From: Dictyocoela muelleri
Taxonomy: Eukaryota > Microsporidia
Direction of reading: 5' to 3'
Assembly (NCBI GenBank): GCA_016256075.1
Contig: SDVU01000670.1
Location: 1-11,464, forward strand
DNA: 11,464 nt
Shown: positions 1 through 8,800 of the stretch, piece after piece
Numbering within the stretch: position 1 is the first letter of the stretch
Layout: the number at the start of each line of letters is the position of its first letter
Program-made: the position numbers and the translations under genes
The notes under the pieces: model-generated
Databases searched by the model: none
Seen by the model: the letters and a program-made list of their open reading frames with translations, nothing else
What the model was told of the DNA's origin: nothing

Positions 1-683
1 TAGTATATTACAGTTGTATATAAAATTATTTATTTCTTTAAAGAGAAATTTGATATTAAAATTTTTGTCATATTCTGTCTGGTACTAGTACCGTTTTTTT
101 ACAAAACCTGATTTTTTTTCCGGCCCTAGTTAAAAATTATCATCAATTAGAATTATTTTAAATTTTTCTTTGTAATAATTATACTTAGCAAAGTATATTA
201 TAATATCACAAAAATATTTAAGTGTAATGAAATATTTTTGTCTTAGAAATATTTCAGTGCTAATAAAGCCTGTTAATTATTTTAAATAAACATTTTCCAT
301 CGCAAAATAATGATTTTCTAAGATTGAGTTTTTAGAAATATCAAACCACCAGAAATTTTATGGTTGAGAATTATGAAATGTTAGAATTTAATAAGTTTAA
401 GAAATTTAAAATCAATAAGTGTAATGTTACAAAGATTTAGAGTATAAAATAATAAATATATATATTTTATGTATGATAGGAGAAATTATTCTTAAAGATA
501 ATAAAGATGAAATAAATAAATTGCTCATTAAGTTAGTTTTGATTTTTTTATTAAACACGTTATTTTTTTTTATGAAATAATAATTTTAACTGTTAGCAAT
601 TGGGAATGCAGTTTTTGAAAATCTGGTTATTTTCAATAAATTAATATTAATAATCTTCTTTATTAGGGGTTGGGAGAAGTTTA
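1..683. other. AT-rich gene-less stretch
   Basis: No open frame of note on either strand. The only patch that stands out is 76-133, which holds the perfect 12-bp palindrome GGTACTAGTACC (81-92) and CCGGCCCTAG directly before TTAA (130-133). The patch might be the edge of an old transposon, but nothing identifies it. Confidence 0.5.
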
Positions 684-747
684 CCAGCAAGTAAATCTTC
701 CCGCAAGTAAATTTTCCCGCAAGTAAATTTTTCCGCAAGTAAATTGT
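684..747 (+). repeat. 16-bp minisatellite, four copies
   Basis: The unit CCCGCAAGTAAATTTT is repeated at 684-699, 700-715, 716-731 and 732-747, with one to three changes in the outer copies. A 16-bp period does not preserve a reading frame, so the array is probably non-coding. Confidence 0.85.
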
Positions 748-757
748 ACGCGGCGAG

Positions 758-868
758 GTTTTGGAAGTATCTGGAAAGGTTTTGGAAGTATCCGGAAAGG
801 TTTTGGAAGTATCCGGAGAGGTTTTGGAAGTATCTGGAAAGGTTTTGGAAGTATCTGGAAAGGTTTTA
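758..868 (+). repeat. 21-bp minisatellite, five copies plus a partial
   Basis: The unit GTTTTGGAAGTATCTGGAAA+G starts at 758, 779, 800, 821 and 842, with a partial copy from 863. Copies differ at one or two positions. The period is a multiple of three, so it stays open on both strands (VLEVSGK forward, KTFPDTS reverse). Neither frame has an ATG at a plausible place or any coding sequence around the array, and I do not call a gene. Confidence 0.87.
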
Positions 869-1039
869 GATTTAATTATGAAAATTTTATATTTTATCAA
901 AAAAAATATTGAAAAATCGTCTTCGCTTAAAAGCTTTAATTTTTTCTAATTATAAAAGTAATAAATATGAAAGTTAAGCAATGAATTGGATGTCAAAATT
1001 ATATCAGAATCAAATATTTTTAGGAATAAAATCTGATTC

Positions 1040-1123
1040 TAATTTATTTAATAAAAGTTGTACCCATCTACGTTTTTGCCATGATCATGAAAAAATTTTC
1101 AGCAAAAAGGTTTCCGACCACTG
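1040..1123 (-). mobile_element. Possible hAT-like terminus, reading leftward
   Basis: The minus strand from 1123 reads CAGTGGTCGGAAACC, then TTTTTGCTGAAAATTTTTTC, which resembles a hAT end (CAGTGGTC-g-AACCTTTTTG). I found no partner end or repeated octamer to its left in the window, so the element is either a lone or truncated end or starts before base 1. The inner boundary given is arbitrary. Confidence 0.35.
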
Positions 1124-1305
1124 ATCTAAATATAAAAAAACTTATAAATTATTATATAATCATTTTTATTAATAACTGAAACCACAAATAATATACTTTT
1201 GGGTTATTTTTATTTTAATTTTCTCAAAATATATTGAAAAATTGTGGTTAATATTGAAAATATTTAGAAACTCAAAGAAAAATATGGATAATATGCAATA
1301 TTCTG

Positions 1306-1440
1306 CGCGAGACGACTCGGTCCAACTACGAGAGTTTTTAAATTTGCAATAATTATGTATTTTTAAAGGTCACGCCGATATTCGAACCCAGATTAACACA
1401 GAAATTATTCTAACTCACGACCACTATGCTAATTAATATA
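1306..1440 (-). mobile_element. tRNA-derived SINE-like element, diverged short copy
   Basis: On the minus strand the A-box-like TAGCATAGTGGTCGTGAG (1414-1431) is followed by the B-box GGTTCGAATAT (1378-1388). After the B-box come CGTGACCTTTAAAAATA and a GC-rich patch beginning ACTCTCGTAG, which parallel CTGACGTTACTCTTAAATA and ACTCTCCTAG in the copy at 4558. The acceptor arms do not pair (TATTAAT against CGTGACC), so it is not a functional tRNA gene. It probably lacks most of the body. Confidence 0.5.
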
Positions 1441-1445
1441 TGAAC

Positions 1446-3131
1446 TTAAATTTTTGATTTTATATAAATACAAAGATTTAATGATTTTAATTAGATATTT
1501 AAACAATTCATGTAGAATAAAAAATATCTAAAAAACAACGAAGAATATCAAATCATTCTTTTAATTAATCATTTAATAATTTCAGAAAATTAATCAGTAA
1601 ATTTAAGATTAATTCTACAATATGAGAATATTGTCTGCTATTTTAGGCAAGGGTTAATTATAAGAGTGGAGGGAAAAATTAATTATAAAATTGGAGAGGA
1701 AAGAATTGAGAGGATTTTTTTGCGAATTTTGACTTATCTAATGAGAATTTTGCTGTATTTAACATCTATGAAAGTGAAGATTGCCAAAATTTAATTATAA
1801 AAGTTGTGTAAATATAAAAGTGAAGGGGAAAATTATCTCGTTTGTTTTTTTACTCCCTTATTATGAATTTTCAAGTTTTGAAAACTGTGAAAATTTAAAT
1901 TTTCAAGTCCTTCCATTTTTTTCCTTTGTCTTATTATTAAATCTCACCCTGTTTTATTGTTAAGAAAGTTAAAACTATCGAACAAATTTTTTATGTTTAT
2001 ATATTTTCTAAATTTAATTTTTGTGATTCTTAGCCAATGGTCTTTAAAAATCTTAGATTTAATAATAATCTGGATTAGTGGGCCGACATGTATCAAAAAA
2101 AAATTTATGTAATGCAATAAACCTCAAATTGGCATATGTATTGTAAGTTTTTTGTGATTCTCATATTTATTAATAATAAATTAATATCATTATGATATAA
2201 AATCAAAGCAAGACTTTTGTATTTGCCATAGTTCACGCGATTTGTGCGTGTAAAAATTTTAATTTCCGTCTATTTTATTTGTAATAATAATTATTTATTT
2301 ATGATTAATAAAAATTAATTGTTTTGAGCGAAAATCCTGAGATTTTCCTCATTGAAGTAAAACTCGGAAAAGTAATAATAGAGATCTTTTATAGTATTAA
2401 ATGAAATATTACATCTTTATCACCTAAATAATTGTGAAAAATAATTATTTTATAAATTATAATAAATCTACTCGATAGTTGTCGACAAAACTTTGTTCAT
2501 ATAAAAATATACTATATAGAAACTTTGTAAACATCTCAAAATTATCTATCAAATTAAAAATCCGTTAAAAAAATTTTATTTTAAGCTATACCTTTTATAC
2601 TCCATATTTGAACCTTAATATAGATCGAGTAATAACGAATTTGTACTCTTTTTATTAAAATTTTGCATTATATTGTAATTGTATATAGTAGTGTTTGATT
2701 TTTATGATGCTAAATAAAAAGGCTTATCTGGTAACTTTTTATTTTAAAAAGATGTCACGGTGAGTTTTTTGATTAATAAAATATATAAGAAAACGGTTTT
2801 AGGTTTACGTCTAATTAAACAATAGTTGTAAACTTTCATTATGCCTATATTTAATTTAATTGTTTTCTTTGCGATCTTCTCTGTTTTTTGCCTTTTTAAA
2901 TAAAAAACTTTTAAGTTAAATTTTGAAATTCTTATTTCCCAATTTTAGATTTTTTTGCATAAATTTTTGCGGCCGTATCTGCTGGATAGAGAAAATAAAA
3001 AAAATCTGTAAAACACCAAAAAATAGTGGAAAGAAATTAAAAGTTTCAGAAACCACAATAATATTCAACATAAGTAAAAGCTACACAACAAAAATCATGA
3101 ATAATCTAAATGCTTTAAGTCTTTTGGATAA
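1446..3131. other. AT-rich stretch without a supported gene
   Basis: Short open frames only. One of 82 codons (2923-3171, TTG start) is Lys/Asn-rich, matches no family I know, and runs into the left arm of the Merlin element, so its last codons are transposon sequence. A perfect 16-bp palindrome, GAAAATTTAAATTTTC, lies at 1889-1904. Around 1640-1960 there is a purine-rich strand followed by a pyrimidine-rich one, with only weak mutual complementarity. Nothing else is identifiable. Confidence 0.5.
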
Positions 3132-3139
3132 AAAAATTT

Positions 3140-3241
3140 GGCACTGGGTATCCATTTTGACCCAAATTTAGTAAGCGTACATAAGAGCTCATAAAAAACC
3201 GATTTCATATTTCGAAAGATCATAGTTAAATGCTAGAGGAA
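3140..3241 (+). repeat. Left terminal inverted repeat of the Merlin element
   Basis: It pairs with 4284-4385 over 102 bases with five mismatches. Outer end GGCAC; inner end CTAGAGGAA. Preceded by a possible target duplication, AAAAATTT at 3132-3139. Confidence 0.88.
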
Positions 3242-3290
3242 ATTTTTTTCCTAAACCTTTATGAGCAGACCTATAAAAAAGGTAGATGAT

Positions 3291-4150
3291 ATGAAATATT
3301 ATGATTTGATCATTTATAATTTAAAAAAAAAATCAGAAGAATTTATTTTTTGCAAAGCTATGGAATAATTCCAGAAATCATAAAATATAATAAATGCAGA
3401 AATTTAATGAATCTTGAAAAGAAAACGTTCTTTTTTAAATGGATATATGTGAGGATGTGTTAAAAAATGCCGAAATCAGGGGTCTGTTTTGGATGGAACT
3501 GTTTTAGAGGATTGTTAAATCTATATTTTAAAGTTTATAAGATTTACATATTTGTATTTTTATAAAGATATAGGCCTAAAGAAGCTATTCAGGAACTTAA
3601 AATAAGTAAAATACCTATTATCATTTCTAAAAAAATCGATAAAACCTGCATTAAAGACTTTTTAATTAACAATAAAAAAATAGGAGAATAGGGTAAAGAA
3701 GTTCAAATAGAAGAAACTCTGTTTAATAAAAGAAAATATAATAAGGGTAGAAATAAAAAGCCATTGTGGATATTTGGAGGAATAGAAGTGGGTAGTGGAA
3801 GGTATTTTTTTCATGTAGTTTCCTACAGAACTGCTAACGTTCTACAATCTCTTATTGAAATCTCTGTTAAAAAGAATACCAACATAGTAAGTGATATGTG
3901 GAAATCGTATGTAGGAATCGAAGAAAAGGTGTTCAAACATTGGACTGTTAATCATAAAAAAAACTTGTAATTTCAAATACAGGTAAACATACACAGTTAA
4001 TTCAAAATTTATGGATGTTGTTGAAACAAAAAAAACATGATGATTTCGTAATTAACAGGATGAATGTTCCAAAATATCTGCATTTATTTGCATCGAAAAA
4101 AACAAAACTTAAGCGTTATTATATATTTTTTATCTTTATTGAAGAAATAA
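3291..4150 (+). pseudogene. Merlin/ISXO2-like DDE transposase, decayed
   Basis: Cut-and-paste transposase of the ISXO2/IS1016 fold, about 285 codons if whole, which is normal for the family. From an ATG at 3291 successive pieces read MKYYDLIIYNLKKKSEEF, then GIIPEIIKYNKCRNLMN (N-terminal zinc-ribbon area), CRNQGSVLDGTVLED, RPKEAIQELKISK, the catalytic core KRKYNKGRNKKPLWIFGGIE through YRTANVLQSLIE and NIVSDMWKSY, and the C-terminal part HTQLIQNLWMLLKQKKHDDF. Reading requires about four frame changes, near 3355, 3460, 3570 and 3960, and there are stops in frame, one being the TAG at 3689-3691. The first catalytic Asp appears as Glu (QIEET), the second Asp is kept (VSDMW), and the third acidic residue is Gln (LIQNLW). 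Dead by several independent changes. Confidence 0.85.
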
Positions 4151-4208
4151 ATTATTTAAAATTTACATTTTTATACTTTACCTTTTTTTTATTTTTTATT
4201 ACAAGTTT

Positions 4209-4258
4209 TATCCATTTTGACCCAAATTTAGTAAGCGTACATAAATGCTCATAAAAAA
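4209..4258 (+). repeat. Extra internal copy of the Merlin left-end sequence
   Basis: Bases 4209-4244 are identical to 3149-3184 in the left arm and in the same orientation. Another 12 bases match after a two-base difference. It shares the left arm's variants (GACCC, AAGCG) and not the right arm's (GACAC, AACCG), so it was derived from the left end. The outermost GGCACTGGG is missing. With the right arm it makes a foldback of about 170 bp. Confidence 0.85.
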
Positions 4259-4283
4259 ATGATTCATTACTAGAAAAATATTA

Positions 4284-4385
4284 TTCCTCTAGTATTTAAC
4301 TATGATCTTTCAAAATATGAAATCGTTTTTTTATGAGCTCTTATGTACGGTTACTAAATTTGTGTCAAAATGGATACCCAGTGCC
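4284..4385 (-). repeat. Right terminal inverted repeat of the Merlin element
   Basis: Reverse complement of 3140-3241 at 97 of 102 positions. It ends in GTGCC and is followed by AAAAATTT (4386-4393), matching the left flank. Confidence 0.88.
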
Positions 4386-4557
4386 AAAAATTTTCTAAAA
4401 CAATATAATTTAAGTAGTTGTTAAGAGAAGTATTTTGAGATTGATATCTTTTTAAAGGAAAAAATAATCAGCCTCAGAAGAAATTAATTCCTGTAAATAA
4501 AGACATTTTAAAAAATCATGCATATTTCATGAAGAATGAAACATTTATAAAACAGAA

Positions 4558-5020
4558 GTGGGCCAGATAGCCCAGTGGTTAAAACTCTTAATGTAAAATT
4601 TAAGTATCGTGGTTAGAATCCCGCTGACGTTACTCTTAAATAAATAATGAAGGAATGGCATTAAGCGGTCATAACTATATAATTATAGAATAATATACAG
4701 CTGTTCCAGTGTAGTATGGCTGATTAATACTTGGTTTAATATGACAATGAAGCAGAAGGGACTCTCCTAGGTGTGGGGATGAGTGTGGCGACGCATCTCG
4801 GAAAAAGTAGTAAAAAATAAAAATTCATGAAAAGCCACCAATTACCTATATCCTGCTGAGTCATTGATAAAACGAAAATCGCGTATACAGCTGGGCTTCT
4901 GTGTAGCTTATTAAGTGATATATTATTGGAACACCAAGAACCAAAGGTCACAAACTACGGTAGGAGATAACTCTCGGGGTTGGCAGCTATGGATGTTATC
5001 AACGTGTAATATAATATATA
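4558..5020 (+). mobile_element. tRNA-derived SINE-like element, longest copy
   Basis: The head carries a pol III A-box (TAGCCCAGTGG, 4568-4578) and a B-box (GGTTAGAATCC, 4611-4621) 43 bases apart, as in a tRNA. The acceptor and T-stem arms do not pair, so it is not a tRNA gene. About 300 bp of body follows, with distinctly higher GC than the surroundings, and then an 85-bp 3' segment (4928-5012) that recurs inverted at 10989-11073. The copy ends in TA-rich microsatellite-like sequence, typical of SINE tails. The head recurs at 11178 on the plus strand and, more diverged, near 1440 on the minus strand. It is non-coding; the short minus-strand open frame inside it is not a gene. That head and tail belong to one element is inferred from contiguity here. 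Confidence 0.65.
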
Positions 5021-5174
5021 TTAAATGTCATCATGTGGAAAAAGAAATCTATTAAACTCATCAAAATTGAGAATTTTTTGAAAAAATATACTTTGTTTGT
5101 TGTAGAATGTGCAGATGTAAATTGCTGAAAGGAACTAAGAAAAAACCTAAGGTAAATAATGATCTGGGAGATGA

Positions 5175-5285
5175 AAAACATGGGTTACTTTTGACGAAAC
5201 AGTAGATGTAAATCCATTCATATGTGGAGATTTAAACTATTCTAGAACTGCTCAGATTCTTAACTTAAAGAGACTTTTAAAATTC
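5175..5285 (+). pseudogene. Possible hAT transposase fragment
   Basis: A 37-codon open stretch, without its own ATG, begins KTWVTFDETVDVN, which resembles the Asp-Glu-Thr-x-Asp block around the first catalytic Asp of hAT transposases (the DUF659-like region, typically W-x-DETTD). What follows (NPFICGDLNYSRTAQILN) is not clearly alignable, and the flanking frames are closed. It could be the remains of a hAT insertion just downstream of the SINE. It could also be a chance match, because the recognisable part is only about 13 residues. Confidence 0.28.
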
Positions 5286-5863
5286 TAAAAGAAAATGAAT
5301 TTGGATTTTTACAAGATATTCATAATTTAATTGATAATATAAAAGGGAAATATAAAGAAAACTTATGAACTCTCTTGATAAAAACTCCAATCAATAGGGA
5401 TTTTTGTAATTTAATATGATCTTTTTTATTGTTTAAAAGCTTTTAATTATGTTTGATTTTTACTATCCATCGGGTTTTACGAGCCCTTTTCAAAATAATG
5501 GGTTTAAATAAAATCATAATGCATAATCATGTTTATAAATTTCAATAGCTCAACCACATGATTAAAATAAAATAATCTCCTTAATACTAACCAATATTTC
5601 CCGAATTATACCGCTAAAATAACTATTTGGGTATAAAAAAATATGTTTCGAGTAGTTCTCGAGATAATATTATAAAAAAATTAAAATAACTCAATATCTT
5701 TATGAAAACATATTTTTTATTACTTAAGGGCCGCTTTAAATGCAATAATTATAGGTCTATATAGAAAAATTACGATAATTATAATATTTAAAAATATGCA
5801 GAGAATTATTAATTTGTTCAGATAAAAATTAAATCAATCAGTATAAATTCAATCAATATAAAT
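5286..5863. other. 3' flank of the helicase gene, no supported gene
   Basis: AT-rich sequence with stops in all frames. The short patch GGGTTTTACGAGCCC (5470-5484) could form a small hairpin by pairing GGG with CCC. Several AATAAA-like hexamers occur on the minus strand downstream of the helicase stop, for example at 5716-5721, but none is distinguishable from background. Confidence 0.5.
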
Positions 5864-5865
5864 TC
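5836..5865 (-). repeat. 15-bp tandem repeat across the helicase stop codon
   Basis: Two 15-bp units (5836-5850 and 5851-5865, one mismatch, plus a partial third inside the gene) span the TGA stop at 5864-5866. Because 15 is a multiple of three, the next unit places another TGA in frame 15 bases downstream at 5849-5851. Confidence 0.7.
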
Positions 5866-8800
5866 AATCTATAAACAAATCTTTTAAAAACTCAATAACT
5901 TCAAAATCATCATAAATAATCAAATTCTTGTTTCTACAAAAATTAAAAATTTCAATCAATGGTTTCGAATTTAATCCTTTGAAAAGAATATTTTCAAAAT
6001 CATTTTTTAAATATTTTAAGTCAGAATAATTAGCGACTAATATTTTCATCTCTGCATTATTATTTTGATTAATATTATTATTATAATCATTAATGTTATT
6101 ATTAGCATTAATCTTATCTCCATCATTATCATCATTGATTTTATTATTTTTTACGTTGTAATCAAAACTTCTTTTAAAAAATTCTATTTTATAAGCCAAT
6201 TCAATCGTATTTGTTCCGTAATCATGAATTAAATATAATCGTCTTAAATCTTCAAAAGTATTGTAAGTATCAATTTTAGACGAACAAATTATAATTATAT
6301 TCTTATTAAGTAGTGTAAAATTATTTTGTTTTATTTCATTAAAAATATTTTTTTCTTTTGATTTATTTATTATTTCTAAAATATCTCTTGAAATTTTAAA
6401 TGTAATCGTTTTTGAGAGTTCTTTTGAACTATCAGAAATAACTTGAATGCATTTTAAACTTTTAAGCCTTATAAATTCTTGATCCATATTAATATGATTA
6501 TCAATATCAAAGTGATTATCAATATCTTCTATGTGATTATCAATATTTATATAATTATTATTATAATTATTTTTATTATCATTGTCAATATAATTTTTTT
6601 TATTATAATTATTTTTATAATTCTTGTAATCATAAAAACATTTACATTTCGCTTTAAACTCGTCTAATATATTCCATTGAGTTCTAAAACATTCATGAAT
6701 ACCGAAAAGGTAAAATTTTTCATTCTCATCAAATTCATCGGGTAATATTTCATAAATTTTATTTCCAATTAATAAGAAAAAATTTTCTTCAGATTTAAAA
6801 TAATGACCATTATGTTTTATTTTTTCAATGTAAATTAATTTTTTATTTTTGTTACAAATTATAATATACTCATTATTAATATATTCATTATTATTATAGT
6901 CATTATTATTATATTCATTATTACATTTATATTCATTATTATTATCATTATCATATTTTTCTTTATTATTAATAAAATCTATTTTTAAATATACCCATGT
7001 TGAATTAATTCTTTTACAAATTATATTTTTATTTTCATTTTTGTAATAATTGAATTTCTCATCATTTTCAATAAAATTAATTATTTTAGATAAATTAAAA
7101 ATTAATTCATGATTATAATTATTAAGATTATAATCTTTATAACTATTATAATTTTTATATTGATTATATTGATTATAATCTTTATAACTATTATAATCTT
7201 TATAATTTTTATATTGATTATTCTCAAACTCACTTTTTTCAATTAATTTTCTTATTTTATATGTTAAAATAAAATTTTTATAATTTTTATCAAAGATGGA
7301 AATTCTTTCGTATGCTGTTAAAAGTCTTTTTATGTTTTTAATTATGTATGACGTATCACATGATAAAGAAAATGAATTTATGTGAATTTTGTTAATAAAT
7401 GAAATAATAAGGATGTATAATTTATAAATTCTTAAGTCAATATCGTTGATTTCGATTTTATTATCATTAATATTAATAATATCTTTTTTAAAATTTTTAT
7501 TTTTATCTTTTTTAAAATTTTTATTTTTATCTTTTTTATAATTTTTATCTTTATCTTTTTTATAATTTTTATCTTTATCTTTTTTAAAATCTATATTTTC
7601 ATTTTTTACAAATAAATTCTCGACTCCTAAATTTTCGCATAAATTTTCTAAAGTTAAAAGTTCATCATCACGTAAAATTATATTTTTAAATTCTGTTGCT
7701 TTTAAAATAAGAATCAAAATTGAATATTCATCAATTGGTGTTGAGTTTAGCCATTCATTGATTGTTAAGTGGTGTAGATAATAAATAGATGCTATCTTAC
7801 CGTAAAATGTTGGTGTGAATGTTAGTCGGTAGATGTTAGACTCATGAGATTTTTCATCATAAGATTTTTCATCATAAGATTTTTCATCATAAGATTTTTC
7901 ATCATAAGATTTTTCTTTTAATTCTTTTTTAATTTCTGATTTATTTTTTGAAATTATTTGTAAAAATTCGTTCATGTCTACAAAATCGTTTTTAATCTTT
8001 TTGTCATGATTATTATTGATCATTTTGTCATAATTATTATTATCAAAAACTTTAGTATTATCAAAATCTTTATTATTATCAAAATTTTCTGTTTTATCTA
8101 AATCTATATCATTATCAAAATTTTCTGTACTATCTAAATCTATATCATTATCAAAGCCTTTAGTATTATCAAAGCTTTTTTCAAAAATTTCATCATTATT
8201 AAAACTTTTTTTATCAATAGATTGAATATCAATCAACCTACAATCTTCAAGTCTCTTAAGAGCCATAAAAACATATTCTTCAAGAACATCAATATTTTCA
8301 AAAGGTTGTATTCCATAATAAAATGGATTTTTCTTCATTCTGATGTATAAGAAAGTATTTTTAAGCCAATTAAGTGCTTCTAGAAATGTATAGATTGAAA
8401 TGTTTATTTCAGCATTTAACTGGTCACATAAATGGTTAAGCATTTTACTTTCTATTGGTGATTGATTTTTTAATAATGAGACGTAGTTTGGCAGTTGATC
8501 CTTTGTAGTTATTAAGATTGCATTTCCTATGTAATTATCTATTTGTGGTGTAATTTGTTGACAATGGTTAGTTTTTTTATTAATATCTTTATTTTTATTA
8601 TAATTGTTAAATTTATTAAAACCATCATTTGTATATTCATCTTTACCATCATTATTATTTTTATATTCATCTTTACTATAATCATCATTTTTATATTTAT
8701 CTTTACTATTATTATTTTTATATTCATCTTTATCATCATTATTATTTTTATTATTGTAAGTAGTATTTTGATTACTAACGAGCCTAAATTGTGGTCTACC

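Larger units (their letters stand above)
3140..4385 (+). mobile_element. Merlin-family (IS1016/ISXO2-like) DNA transposon, complete ends, decayed
   Basis: A 1246-bp element bounded by inverted repeats that begin GGCACTGGGTATCC and end with the reverse complement. The two 102-bp arms differ at five positions and have no gaps. The octamer AAAAATTT is found immediately outside both ends (3132-3139 and 4386-4393), matching the 8-9 bp target duplication of Merlin elements, although the octamer is low-complexity. The single gene inside is a recognisable DDE transposase in pieces. Merlin elements are known in microsporidian genomes and in animals. About 95% arm identity suggests a moderately old insertion that can no longer move itself. 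Confidence 0.88.

Noticed and set aside
586-949. Overlapping open frames on both strands (104 and 62 codons) over the minisatellites
   Set aside because: They are open because the 21-bp unit is a multiple of three. The frame over the 16-bp repeats shifts with each copy, there is no convincing ATG start, and no conserved domain is seen.
1369-1440. Possible tRNA gene on the minus strand
   Set aside because: A- and B-box are good, but the acceptor arms do not pair and the T-stem has mismatches. It is better explained as a SINE head.
2075-2110. GTGGGCCGACATG followed by an A-run as another transposon end
   Set aside because: No repeated partner or diagnostic terminal motif in the window.
2923-3171. 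82-codon open frame before the Merlin element
   Set aside because: TTG start, Lys/Asn-rich, no recognisable family, and its end is made of the transposon's inverted repeat. It may be a broken gene piece, but nothing supports it.
4015-4254. 79-codon plus-strand frame as a separate gene
   Set aside because: Its first part is the C-terminal piece of the Merlin transposase in a shifted frame, and its last part translates the internal end repeat.
4558-4632. Possible tRNA gene on the plus strand
   Set aside because: The acceptor (GGCCAGA against TGACGTT) and T-stem do not pair. The same sequence recurs at 11178, so it is a repeat.
4736-4951. 71-codon minus-strand open frame
   Set aside because: It lies wholly inside the SINE-like body and has no domain.
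5716-5721. AATAAA polyadenylation signal for the helicase transcript
   Set aside because: It is 143 bases downstream of the stop, in sequence where such hexamers are expected by chance.
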